DNA from: Herbiconiux gentiana
GTDB lineage: Bacteria; Actinomycetota; Actinomycetes; Actinomycetales; Microbacteriaceae
Length of the DNA: 64,000 bases
Direction of reading: 5' to 3'
NCBI RefSeq assembly: GCF_024978135.1
Contig: NZ_JANTEZ010000003.1
Coordinates: forward strand, 434,001 to 498,000
The position numbers and the translations under genes are program-made. Shown piece by piece: positions 56,313 to 64,000 of the stretch; positions within the stretch are counted from its first letter, which is position 1, and each line of letters opens with the position of its first letter. The notes beneath the pieces were generated by a model. That model saw only the letters and a list, made by a program, of their open reading frames with translations. It searched no databases and had not been told where the DNA came from.

Positions 56313-57517
56313 GCTGCGCCCTCGCCGACGGTGGCGGCGGTCGTGACCGCAGCGGCCGCCGCGCCGCCGAACTCGGCGCGCACGCGGTCGTCGTCCTCGC
56401 CGAGCAGCGGGGCGGCCTTGCGGCTCGTGAGCACCTTCCCGTCGACCCGCAGCGGGCTACGGGTGGTCGTCAGGGTGGTGCCCCGCCGCTCCACCTCCTG
56501 CGTCATGCGGATGGCCGCGAACCCCTCGCTGTCGAGCAGCTCGTCGAGCGTCAGCACCGGCGCGCACCAGACGTCGGCCGCGTCGAGCACGGCGAGCCAC
56601 TGATCCGTGCTGCCCGTGGCGAAGCGCTCGGCGAGCAGGGCCTCGATGCGCTCCTGCTCGTCCCACGCCTGCTGCGGATCGACCATGCCCACCAGCTCGG
56701 GCAGCTCCAGCAGCTCGCCGAGCTTCGGGATCGGGTTCATCGCCAGCGCGATATACCCGTCGAGCGTGGGGTAGGTGCCGTAGGGCGCCGCGAGGAAGGC
56801 GTGCGCCGAGTGCTCGCCGTGCCGCTTCACCGCGATGGAGTCGTCGTTCAGCCGCACGCTGAGCAGCTCGAACTGCAGGTCGAGCATCGACTCGAGCAGG
56901 CTCGACTCGACGTGCCCGCCCTCCCCGGTGCGGAAGCGCCGCACGAGCAGCGCGGTCACCCCCTGGGCGATGTGGCAGCTCAGCAGGTGGTCGGCGATCG
57001 AGAGCCCCACCGGCACCGGTCCGTCGGCGGCCGAGCCGCTCAGCCAGGGCAGGCCGGCGACCGACTGGGCGAGCAGGTCCTGCCCGGGCCTCGTGGCCCA
57101 GGGCCCCTCGGAGCCGTAGCCCGTGGCGCTGGCGTAGACGATCGTGGGGTTGAGCTCCCGCACCGACTCGTAGTCGAGCCCGATCCGCTCCATCACGCCC
57201 GGCCGGAAGTTCTGGATGATGACGTCGGCCTTCGCCACGAGCGTCTTGACGTACTCGAGGTCGTCGGGCTTCTTCAGGTCGGCCGCGATTGACTCCTTGT
57301 TGCGGTTCATCGCGTGGAACGAGACCGTGTCGCCGTCGGCGGTGCGGCCCGCGAAGGCGAGCGTGCGGCCGATGTCGCCGCTGCCCGGCCGCTCCACCTT
57401 GATCACCCGCGCACCGAGGTCGGCGAGCCGCATGGCCGCCACGGGCCCGGCCAGGAACTGGCTGAAATCGAGAACGAGAATGCCGTCCAGCGGCAGTGCT
57501 CCTCGTGCAGTGGTCAC
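56309..57517 (-). CDS. CaiB/BaiF family (class III) CoA-transferase
   Basis: A 402-residue class III CoA-transferase. Marks are VLDFSQFLAGPVAAMRLADLGARVIKVE near the start (split over strand and helix), QNFRPGVMERIGLDYE with the conserved catalytic-region Asp downstream in LSIADHLL, YASATGYGSEGPWA, and DVWCAPVLTLDELL. The enzyme moves CoA between carboxylic acids; substrates cannot be told. The GTG start follows a GGGAGACGAC. It heads the CaiB/SBP-like/MaoC operon, divergent from the Zn-dehydrogenase operon, with operator C between them. Confidence 0.9.
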   Translation of the reverse strand: MTTARGALPLDGILVLDFSQFLAGPVAAMRLADLGARVIKVERPGSGDIGRTLAFAGRTADGDTVSFHAMNRNKESIAADLKKPDDLEYVKTLVAKADVIIQNFRPGVMERIGLDYESVRELNPTIVYASATGYGSEGPWATRPGQDLLAQSVAGLPWLSGSAADGPVPVGLSIADHLLSCHIAQGVTALLVRRFRTGEGGHVESSLLESMLDLQFELLSVRLNDDSIAVKRHGEHSAHAFLAAPYGTYPTLDGYIALAMNPIPKLGELLELPELVGMVDPQQAWDEQERIEALLAERFATGSTDQWLAVLDAADVWCAPVLTLDELLDSEGFAAIRMTQEVERRGTTLTTTRSPLRVDGKVLTSRKAAPLLGEDDDRVRAEFGGAAAAAVTTAATVGEGAA

Positions 57518-57557
57518 GTCGTCTCCCTGTCCGCATCGTTGCGGCGAGCCCTTTGCT

Positions 57558-57567
57558 CAATCGTTTG
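57558..57567. promoter_or_regulatory. LacI-type operator, site C (CAATCGTTTG)
   Basis: The site is in the 137-base divergent gap between the CoA-transferase and Zn-dehydrogenase operons, 40 bases before the former and 88 before the latter. It is followed by CTC as at site A. TTTGCTCA also occurs twice here (57552-57559 and 57564-57571). Confidence 0.7.
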
Positions 57568-57654
57568 CTCATGCTACTGTCGCGACGTGTCGATGCGCAA
57601 GGCGCGGCCTCAGGGCCCGCGGCGCACGACCTCCGACGACGGAAGGACTAGTCA

Positions 57655-58680
57655 GTGCTGACTGCCAGCTACGTGCGCAACCGCACCATCGAGATCGCCG
57701 AGGCGGAGACCACCCCGCCCCCGCCGCCCGGCTCCGTGCAGATCGCGGTCTCGCACGTCGGGCTCTGCGGCACCGACCTCCACATCTTCCACGGCTCGAT
57801 GGATGCCCGGGTGGGCACCCCGCTCGTGTTCGGCCACGAGATGAGCGGCGAGATCGCCGCGATCGGCGACGGCGTGACCGGGTGGTCGGTCGGCGACCCC
57901 GTCACCGTGATGCCGCTGGACTGGGACGGCACCTGCCCCGCCTGCCTCGCGGGCAACGAGCACATCTGCCAGAACCTCGACTTCATCGGCATCGACTCCC
58001 CCGGCGCGCTGCAGCCGCTCTGGAACGTGCCGGCGTCGACCCTCGTGGCACTGCCGGCGGGCATCCGGCTCGACCACGCCGCGCTCGTCGAGCCCGTCGC
58101 GGTAGCCGTGCACGACGTGCGCCGCGCCGAGCTGAAGCCCGGCGAGAAGGCGGTCGTGATCGGCGGCGGCCCGATCGGCGTGCTGATCGCCACGGTGGCC
58201 CGCTCGATCGGCGCCGAGGTCGCGGTGATCGAGCTCGACGGCGCACGCCGCGAGCAGGTCGACGCCCTCGGCTTCACCACCGTCGACCCCCGCGCCGTCG
58301 ACCAGACGGCCTGGGTCGAGGAGTGGACGGGCGGCGTCGGCGCCGACGTCGTGTTCGAGGTCTCGGGCGCGGCCGCCGCGGTGCTCGGCGCGACCGCGCT
58401 GGCGAAGGTGCGGGGCACGCTCGTCGTGGTCGCCATCCACCCGACACCGCGCGAGATCGACCTGCAGCGCGTGTTCTGGCGCGAGCTCACCATCAAGGGC
58501 GCCCGCGTGTACCAGCGCACCGACTTCGAGCGCGCGGTCGAGCTGGTGGCCGACGGCACCGTGCCGGCCGAGGTGCTCATCACGAGCCGCGTGCCACTCT
58601 CCGAGACCCAGGCGGCGCTCGAGGAGCTCGAGAGCGGTCGTGCCATGAAGATCCTCGTCGACGTGGCGGGCAAGGCATGA
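57655..58680 (+). CDS. Zinc-dependent medium-chain alcohol dehydrogenase
   Basis: A 341-residue MDR dehydrogenase. The catalytic zinc site is Cys39-type in GLCGTDLH and GHEMSGE; structural-zinc cysteines occur in TCPACLAGNEHIC; the NAD loop is VVIGGGPIGVLIA. It is like threonine/sorbitol/butanediol or L-galactonate/idonate-type dehydrogenases. In this operon, with a KduD-like SDR after it, it could oxidise the C5 hydroxyl of a keto-deoxy acid. The GTG has GGAAGGA upstream. Confidence 0.88.
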   Translation: MLTASYVRNRTIEIAEAETTPPPPPGSVQIAVSHVGLCGTDLHIFHGSMDARVGTPLVFGHEMSGEIAAIGDGVTGWSVGDPVTVMPLDWDGTCPACLAGNEHICQNLDFIGIDSPGALQPLWNVPASTLVALPAGIRLDHAALVEPVAVAVHDVRRAELKPGEKAVVIGGGPIGVLIATVARSIGAEVAVIELDGARREQVDALGFTTVDPRAVDQTAWVEEWTGGVGADVVFEVSGAAAAVLGATALAKVRGTLVVVAIHPTPREIDLQRVFWRELTIKGARVYQRTDFERAVELVADGTVPAEVLITSRVPLSETQAALEELESGRAMKILVDVAGKA

Positions 58681-59444
58681 GCGGCACGGCTGATCTGTTC
58701 TCGCTCGAGGGCACGACCTCGGTGGTCACCGGCGCGAGCCGGGGCATCGGCCGCGCCATGGCGGTCGCCCTGGCTGAGGCCGGGTCCGACGTCATCGGCG
58801 TGAGCACGACCCTTCCTGCGTCGGGCAGCGAGGTGGGCGCCGCCGTCGAGGCGACCGGGCGCCGCTTCGAGGGCCTGGCGTGCGACTTCGCCGACCCCGC
58901 CGCGGTCGACGCCCTCGCGACCACCCTCGCCGAGCGCGACATCGACGTGCTGGTGAACAACGCCGGCACCATCGAGCGCTCACCGGCGGCCGAGCATCCG
59001 CTCGAGTCGTGGTACCGGGTGATCGAGATCAACCTGTCGAGCCAGTTCCGGCTGACCCAGGCGGTCGGGCGACGGATGCTCGACCGCGGCCGCGGCAAGG
59101 TGATCTTCACGGCGTCCCTGCTCAGCTTCCAGGGCGGCATCAACGTGCCGGGCTACACGGCGGCGAAGTCGGGCATCGCCGGGCTCACCAAGGCCCTGTC
59201 GAACGAGTGGTCGTCGCGGGGCGTGAACGTGAACGCCATCGCGCCCGGCTACATCGCGACCGACAACACCTCGGCGCTGCGAGCCGACCCCTCGCGCTCT
59301 CAGTCGATCCTCGACCGCATCCCGGCCGGACGGTGGGGCGAGGCCTCCGACCTGGCGGGCGCCACCGTCTTCCTGGCCTCCCGCGCCTCGGACTACGTCG
59401 ACGGCATCACCCTGCCCGTCGACGGCGGCTGGCTGGGCCGATGA
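58677..59444 (+). CDS. SDR dehydrogenase, KduD-like
   Basis: A 255-residue short-chain dehydrogenase with TGASRGIG (about 19-26), NNAGTIERSPAAEHP, the catalytic Ser in FTASLLSFQGG, and YTAAK. The RSPAAEHPLESWYRVIEINLSS pattern is that of the KduD group, 2-keto-3-deoxy-D-gluconate 5-dehydrogenases. It starts in the stop of the Zn-dehydrogenase gene (ATGA). Followed by an aldolase and a KDG-type kinase, it most likely forms KDG from a 2,5-diketo-3-deoxy acid. Confidence 0.85.
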   Translation: MSGTADLFSLEGTTSVVTGASRGIGRAMAVALAEAGSDVIGVSTTLPASGSEVGAAVEATGRRFEGLACDFADPAAVDALATTLAERDIDVLVNNAGTIERSPAAEHPLESWYRVIEINLSSQFRLTQAVGRRMLDRGRGKVIFTASLLSFQGGINVPGYTAAKSGIAGLTKALSNEWSSRGVNVNAIAPGYIATDNTSALRADPSRSQSILDRIPAGRWGEASDLAGATVFLASRASDYVDGITLPVDGGWLGR

Positions 59445-60076
59445 GCGGGGCGCCGGCGTCGCTCGCGGGGCAGCCGATCGTGCCGGTCGTCGTGATCGAC
59501 GACGCGGCCCAGGCCGTGGGGCTGGCCGAGGCGCTGCTGGCCGGCGGCATCGGCTGCGCGGAGTTCACCCTGCGCACCCCGGCGGCGCTCGACGCCCTGG
59601 CGGCCGTCTCGGCCGTGCCCGGTTTCGTCGCGGGGGTCGGCACCGTGATCACCCCGTCGCAGCTGCACGCGGCGGCCGACGCCGGGGCGCGCTTCGCGGT
59701 GGCGCCCGGCTTCGACGAGGAGGTCGTGGCGCTCGGCCTCGAGCGCGGCCTCGACGTGGTGCCCGGGGTCGCGACGCCCAGTGAGCTGTCCCGGGCGCTC
59801 CGCGCGGGCATCGACCACGTGAAGCTCTACCCCGCGGGGGCGCTCGGCGGCACGGACTACCTCGATGCGCTGGTGGGACCGTTCCCCGGGGTGCGGTTCC
59901 TGCCGAGCGGTGGGGTGAACGCCTCGACGGCTGCGACGTGGGCCGGGCATCCGGCGGTCTTCGCCATCAGCGGCAGCTGGATGGTGCCCCGCGACGCGAT
60001 CGCCGCCGGCGACTTCGGGCGCATCGCGGAGCTCGCGCGCGCGGCCGTCGTCTCGATCGCGGAGGTGACGCGATGA
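59441..60076 (+). CDS. eda: 2-keto-3-deoxy-6-phosphogluconate (KDPG) aldolase family protein
   Basis: A 211-residue class I aldolase barrel. The Schiff-base lysine is Lys128 in HVKLYPAG, the glutamate of the active site is in CAEFTLRTP, and GVGTVITPSQ and FLPSGGVNAS complete the phosphate and substrate pocket. It would split KDPG into pyruvate and glyceraldehyde-3-phosphate. The ATG overlaps the SDR stop and the next gene overlaps its own stop, both by 4 bases. Confidence 0.92.
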   Translation: MSGAPASLAGQPIVPVVVIDDAAQAVGLAEALLAGGIGCAEFTLRTPAALDALAAVSAVPGFVAGVGTVITPSQLHAAADAGARFAVAPGFDEEVVALGLERGLDVVPGVATPSELSRALRAGIDHVKLYPAGALGGTDYLDALVGPFPGVRFLPSGGVNASTAATWAGHPAVFAISGSWMVPRDAIAAGDFGRIAELARAAVVSIAEVTR

Positions 60077-61074
60077 GCGGGGCCGCGGTGGCCGGTTCGG
60101 CGGCGCCGGGGGCTTCGGCGGCGGGGGCGGTGCTGACGCTCGGCGAGAGCATGGCGCTGATCCGGGGCGACGGGGTCGCGGGGCTGGAGCACCTCGCGAC
60201 CGCGCGGATCGAGACCGGCGGCGCCGAGGGCAACGTGGCCGTCGGCCTGACCCGCCTCGGTGTCGACGCCACCTGGCTCGGCCGGGTCGGCGACGACGCC
60301 CTCGGGCGACGGGTCGCCGGCGAACTGCGCGGCGAGGGCGTGCACGTCGTGGCGATCGCCGACCCGGCGGCGCCCACGGGGCTGATGATCAAGAACACCC
60401 CGCACGCGGGTCGCACCGCCGTGACGTACTACCGGGCCGGCAGCGCCGGGAGCCGGCTCTCGCCCGCCGACCTCGACCGCGTCGACTTCGCCCGGTTCTC
60501 GCTGCTGCACCTGACCGGCATCATCCCGGCGCTCTCGGCGTCGGCCCGCGAGACGGCCTTCGCCGCCGTCGAGCGCGCCCGTGCCGCCGGCTGCACGATC
60601 TCGTTCGACGTGAACCTGCGGGCGTCGCTCTGGCGCGACGAGGATCCGGCGCCGGTGCTGCGCTCGCTCGCCGCCCTCGCCGATATCGTCATCGCGGGGG
60701 ACGACGAGGCCCGGCTGGTCACCGGTTCGCCGTCGGCGCTCGACGACCCGACGGCACTGCTCGCGGCGCTGCGCGACCTCGGTCCGCGCGAGGCGGTCGT
60801 GAAGCGGGGGCCGCACGGCGCGAGCGCGTCGGCGGGCGGCGAGGTCGTGCACCAGGCCGCCTTCGCGGTGCCGGTCGTCGACACGGTCGGCGCCGGCGAC
60901 GCGTTCACCGCCGCGTATCTGGCGCGGCGCCTCGAGGGCGCCCCGCTCGCCGAGGCGGTGCGGGTCGCGGCGATCGCCGGGGCCATCGCGTGCACGCATC
61001 CGAGCGACTGGTTGGGCTACGCCCGCCCGGCCGACCTGGCGGCCTTCGACGCGGTCGACCCCGTCCGGCGCTGA
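60073..61074 (+). CDS. kdgK: PfkB-family sugar kinase, probable 2-keto-3-deoxygluconate kinase
   Basis: A 333-residue ribokinase-fold kinase. Marks are GGAEGNVAVGLTRLG near the N-terminus, SFDVNLRASLW, and the ATP/catalytic motif DTVGAGDAFTAAYL with the catalytic Asp. Order after KDPG aldolase and the KduD-like SDR makes KDG the likely substrate. The first ~20 residues are Ala/Gly-rich and may be extra. A terminator-like hairpin follows the gene. Confidence 0.9.
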   Translation: MSGAAVAGSAAPGASAAGAVLTLGESMALIRGDGVAGLEHLATARIETGGAEGNVAVGLTRLGVDATWLGRVGDDALGRRVAGELRGEGVHVVAIADPAAPTGLMIKNTPHAGRTAVTYYRAGSAGSRLSPADLDRVDFARFSLLHLTGIIPALSASARETAFAAVERARAAGCTISFDVNLRASLWRDEDPAPVLRSLAALADIVIAGDDEARLVTGSPSALDDPTALLAALRDLGPREAVVKRGPHGASASAGGEVVHQAAFAVPVVDTVGAGDAFTAAYLARRLEGAPLAEAVRVAAIAGAIACTHPSDWLGYARPADLAAFDAVDPVRR

Positions 61075-61100
61075 GCCGCTGAGTCGCTGCGCCGACTTCG

Positions 61101-61137
61101 GCCCGGGCCCACGCGCTTGCGATCGCGCGGGCCCGCG
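61101..61137. terminator. Hairpin between kdgK-like gene and nagB (bidirectional)
   Basis: GC-rich inverted arms CGGGCCC (61104-61110) and GGGCCCG (61129-61135), extended on both sides by GC pairs and by an inner GCGC/GCGC with a two-base bulge. It lies between convergent genes. Confidence 0.6.
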
Positions 61138-61141
61138 CCCG

Positions 61142-61930
61142 CTACAGGATGATCGGGTCCCAGATCGGCTTCTGCGCGAAGGCGTCGCGGTAGTACTCGA
61201 GCTCGGCGAGCTCGGCGGCGGCCTCCTCGTCGACCACCACCGTCGCGCGCGGGTGCAGCTGAATCGCCGAGGCCGGCACGCTCGCCGTTAGCGGACCCTC
61301 CACCGCCGCGGCGACCGCCCGCGCCTTGCCCCGCCCGAAGGCGAGCAGCACCAGGCGGCGCGCGCGCAGGATCGTGCCGAGCCCCTGCGTGATGCTGTGC
61401 ACCGGCACCTGCTCGACGTCGTCGAAGAACCGCGCGTTGTCCTCGCGGGTCTGCCGGGTGAGCGTCTTCACGCGTGTCAGCGAGGCGAACGACGAGCCGG
61501 GCTCGTTGAAGCCGATGTGCCCGTCGGTGCCGATGCCGAGCAGCTGCAGGTCGACCCCGCCGGCCGCGAGGATCGCGTCCTCGTAGCGCTCGCCCGCGGT
61601 CTCGATGCCGAGCGGACGGCCGTCCGGCACGTGCACGGCGGCGGGTTCGAGCCCGAGCGGCCCGGTCACCTGCCGGGCGATCACCGCGTGGTAGCTCTCG
61701 GGATGGGTGACCGGCAGACCGACGTACTCGTCGAGCGCGAACCCCCGCACCCGCGACAGGTCGAGCCCGGCGCGCACCCTCTCGGCGAGCGCCCGGTAGA
61801 CCGGGAGAGGTGTGTCACCGGTCGCGAGGCCCAGCACGGCGTCGGGGCGCTGCTGCACGAGCCGCTCGATCGCCTCGGCGACGAGCGCTCCGGCAGCACT
61901 CCGGCTGCCCACGACGATCACTTCTGCCAC
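61142..61930 (-). CDS. nagB: Glucosamine-6-phosphate deaminase
   Basis: A 262-residue enzyme that turns glucosamine-6-phosphate into fructose-6-phosphate and ammonia. Marks are LGLATGDTPLPVYRAL, the catalytic Asp in ALDEYVGLP, GIGTDGHIGFNEPGSS and the lid-region SVPASAIQLH. The GTG at 61930 has GAGAGG upstream and overlaps the ROK kinase end by 13 bases. NagA is not in the window, so the operon may start from glucosamine rather than GlcNAc, or nagA lies elsewhere. Confidence 0.94.
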   Translation of the reverse strand: MAEVIVVGSRSAAGALVAEAIERLVQQRPDAVLGLATGDTPLPVYRALAERVRAGLDLSRVRGFALDEYVGLPVTHPESYHAVIARQVTGPLGLEPAAVHVPDGRPLGIETAGERYEDAILAAGGVDLQLLGIGTDGHIGFNEPGSSFASLTRVKTLTRQTREDNARFFDDVEQVPVHSITQGLGTILRARRLVLLAFGRGKARAVAAAVEGPLTASVPASAIQLHPRATVVVDEEAAAELAELEYYRDAFAQKPIWDPIIL

Positions 61931-62895
61931 GTGGGGATCCTCTCGTCCGTGTCGTCGGCGGCTGCCGGAGCGGTGCTCGGCGCCCCGACCAGGGCGGCCC
62001 CGACGGCGGCCGCCGGGAACCCGGCCGGCACGAGCAGCACCCGGCTCTCGAGCCCGAGCGACGCCAGGAACGGCGACTCCTCGGCCCAGGATGCCAGAAC
62101 CCGTCGCACCTCGTCGAGCAGCCACTCCCCCAGGTTCGACAGCCCGCCGCCGATCATCACGATCTCCACGTCGACCGTCAGCACCAAGACGCGCACGGCA
62201 GCCGCGACGTTGTCGACGAGCAGCGAGCGGATGGCGACGGCCTCCGGGTCACCGGCGTCGGCGGCCGCCATCAGCGAGCGGGCGGGGATCGGGTCGGCGG
62301 CCCCCGGCGAGGTCCACTGCCGGGCGATCGCGCTGCCGGAGGCCACCGTCTCGAGGCAGCCCCGCTGCCCGCACGGGCAGAGCACCCCGTTCGGGTCGAC
62401 GGGGATGTGTCCGATCTCCCCGGCCGCCCCGCGCGCGCCGCGCCAGAGCCGCCCGTCGATCACGAGCCCGGCCGCGAGTCCGGTGCCGAGGTTGAGATAG
62501 GCCATCGAGCGGGCCGTGAGCTGCGGCTGCGCGGTCATCAGGTGGTATGCGCCCAGCGCCGCCGCCTTGACGTCGTTCTCGACCTTGACCGGGCAGCCGA
62601 GCCGTTCGCCGAGCAGCGGCCCCAGCGACAGCTCGTCGAAGCCCAGGTTGACGGCGTGCGAGACGGTGCCCGCGGTGACGTCGACCTGCCCCGGGATGCC
62701 GATGCCGATCGATTCGAACTCCTCCGGCGCCCGCCCGGTCAGCTCGGCGACGCGCGCGATCCCGGCGAGCGCCGTCGACACCACCGCCTCCGCCCCGAAG
62801 CCCGTCGGCAGGCGCACGCGCTCCACCACCGTTCCCCGGTCGTCGACCGCGACGGCATCGGTCTTGGTGCCGCCGATGTCGAGCCCCAGCCTCAT
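61918..62895 (-). CDS. ROK-family sugar kinase
   Basis: A 325-residue kinase. The ATP loop DIGGTKTDA is at 6-14, and the ROK zinc motif CPCGQRGCLETV follows GHIP with its histidine. The catalytic Asp is in VENDVKAAALGA. It lacks the N-terminal winged helix of ROK repressors, so it is a kinase. Placed between nagZ and nagB, N-acetylglucosamine or a related amino sugar is the likely substrate. It overlaps nagZ by 4 bases. Confidence 0.88.
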   Translation of the reverse strand: MRLGLDIGGTKTDAVAVDDRGTVVERVRLPTGFGAEAVVSTALAGIARVAELTGRAPEEFESIGIGIPGQVDVTAGTVSHAVNLGFDELSLGPLLGERLGCPVKVENDVKAAALGAYHLMTAQPQLTARSMAYLNLGTGLAAGLVIDGRLWRGARGAAGEIGHIPVDPNGVLCPCGQRGCLETVASGSAIARQWTSPGAADPIPARSLMAAADAGDPEAVAIRSLLVDNVAAAVRVLVLTVDVEIVMIGGGLSNLGEWLLDEVRRVLASWAEESPFLASLGLESRVLLVPAGFPAAAVGAALVGAPSTAPAAADDTDERIPTWQK

Positions 62896-64000
62896 GAGCG
62901 CACCTCCCGCTCGGCGAGCACCTGGGCGAACGCCTCGCCGACCAACGCCGAGGCGCCGAAGGTGGCGATGCCGGCGTAGCGCGCATCCTCGCCGGGCCAG
63001 CCCATGTCGACCACGACGACCTGCGGATGCCGGGCCCGAAGCTCCTCGACCAGGGCGACGACCTCGGGCCGACGCTCGTTGTCCTTGCCGATCACGAGCA
63101 CGTATGCCTCGTGGGAAATGTTCTCGATGTCGTCGCGCCAAGAGGCCTCGAGCACCTCGTGCCCGACCAGGTGCACACCGAGGTCGTGGAGCGCCGCGAA
63201 CGGCCCCCACGGCACGACGCCGATCGCGCTGTTCGCCGCGGTGTCGATCCGGACGAACTGCCAGCCGGAGCCGTGCAGCGCCTCGTCGGCGTCGGGAGAC
63301 CAGCGGAACGCCGAGGCGACGGCACGGGCATCCGGAACCCCGGTCACTGCGTCGGCCCGTGCCGCGTCTGCCTGTGCCGCGCCGTCCCGTGCCGCGTCGA
63401 CCGCGGCCACATCGGTCGGCGGCTCACTCGCCCACTCGGCCAGCGCGCGATTGCGCTCGGCGGCCTCGACCACCCGCGAGGCGGGCAGGTGCCCACCGTC
63501 GATCGCCGCCTGCACGGCGTCGACGATCCCGTCGAGCTGCGGCCCCGTGTTCTTCGTGCCGATGCAGAGCAGGTCGCACCCGGCCGCGAGCGCGGCCACC
63601 GCCGCCGCGGGGATGCCGATCGTCCCGCTCGCCCCCGCCATGTCCAGGGCGTCGCTCACGATCACCCCGCCGAAGCCGAGCTCCCCACGCAGCACACCCT
63701 CCAGGATCGGCCGGGAGAACGTGGCCGGCGTGCCCGGATCGAGCTGCGTCAGCACGATGTGACTCGTCATCACCGTGCGCGCGCCCGCCGTCACCCCGGC
63801 GGCGAACGGCACGAGCTCACGCGACCGCAGAACGGGCGCGGATGCGTTCAACGTCGGCAGGGCCAGGTGCGAGTCCTGCGCCGTGTCGCCGTGGCCCGGG
63901 AAGTGCTTGAGGCAGGCCGCCACCCCGGCGGCCTGCAGCCCCTCGGTCCAGGCCACGGTGTGACGCGCCGCGAGCGCGGGGTCGGCACCGAAACTGCGCA
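62892..64000 (-). CDS. nagZ: Beta-N-acetylhexosaminidase, glycoside hydrolase family 3 (NagZ-type, cut by window edge)
   Basis: The C-terminal 368 residues are visible; the start is outside the window. The GH3 signatures are RSFGADP at the edge, KHFPGHGDTAQDSHLALP with the His-Asp dyad of NagZ, and FGGVIVSDALDMAG with the nucleophile Asp. A C-terminal domain of about 170 residues (DTAANSAIGVVPWGP onward) is an addition seen in actinobacterial versions. It removes GlcNAc from glycans or cell-wall fragments. Whether it is exported cannot be told. Confidence 0.92.
   Translation of the reverse strand, partial: RSFGADPALAARHTVAWTEGLQAAGVAACLKHFPGHGDTAQDSHLALPTLNASAPVLRSRELVPFAAGVTAGARTVMTSHIVLTQLDPGTPATFSRPILEGVLRGELGFGGVIVSDALDMAGASGTIGIPAAAVAALAAGCDLLCIGTKNTGPQLDGIVDAVQAAIDGGHLPASRVVEAAERNRALAEWASEPPTDVAAVDAARDGAAQADAARADAVTGVPDARAVASAFRWSPDADEALHGSGWQFVRIDTAANSAIGVVPWGPFAALHDLGVHLVGHEVLEASWRDDIENISHEAYVLVIGKDNERRPEVVALVEELRARHPQVVVVDMGWPGEDARYAGIATFGASALVGEAFAQVLAEREVRS

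Overview
The window is chromosomal DNA of a high-GC actinobacterium, most likely a member of Microbacteriaceae. The grounds are very high GC, GTG starts, mycothiol synthase (mshD), a carD-ispDF-cysS-rlmB block, senX3/regX3 next to phoU, an atypical GlnR beside mshD, and several small proteins whose relatives I know mainly from this family. I saw no rRNA, CRISPR array, insertion sequence or prophage. No gap between genes exceeds about 240 bases.

Left part (1-20340): core genes. The order is a cut envelope gene, DUF3263, msrB, a nitroreductase and an MFS exporter; two small proteins and tRNA-Thr; a membrane-anchored DsbA-like thioredoxin; a sugar-importer ATPase of the MsiK type beside a kinase-like DUF4032 protein; then carD, a fused ispDF, cysS and rlmB. 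The phosphate sensor pair senX3/regX3 is divergent from phoU with a Pho-box-like triple repeat between them. gpmA, a methyltransferase, lipoproteins, an FUSC membrane protein, ygfZ and a nitrobindin-like protein follow.

Middle part (20389-43752): glnR and mshD, a secreted family 8 glycoside hydrolase with three cell-wall-binding repeats, polyphosphate kinase, a Nudix/histidine-phosphatase fusion and the pstSCAB phosphate importer preceded by a Pho box. Next are sigK/rskA, tRNA-Lys, a hipBA toxin-antitoxin pair with repeated operator-like sites, an M50 protease, DUF4436, an aldose epimerase, and the one-carbon genes folD, glyA and purU.

Right part (43803-64000): a sugar-catabolism island. Ten genes encode an ABC sugar importer without its own ATPase and a complete non-phosphorylating L-fucose route (mutarotase, AKR dehydrogenase, lactonase, L-fuconate dehydratase, SDR dehydrogenase, FAH-type hydrolase), with a LacI repressor. 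Next to it are a CoA-transferase / signal-less solute-binding-like protein / MaoC operon and a divergent operon of Zn-alcohol dehydrogenase, KduD-like SDR, KDPG aldolase and KDG kinase. Three matching operator-like palindromes (around 52676, 53617 and 57558) suggest one LacI regulon over all of it. My reading is a forked route: 6-deoxy sugars (L-fucose) end as pyruvate and lactate, while 6-hydroxy analogues such as L-galactose could be inverted at C5 and leave through KDG and KDPG. The window ends in an amino-sugar operon (nagB, ROK kinase, partial nagZ).
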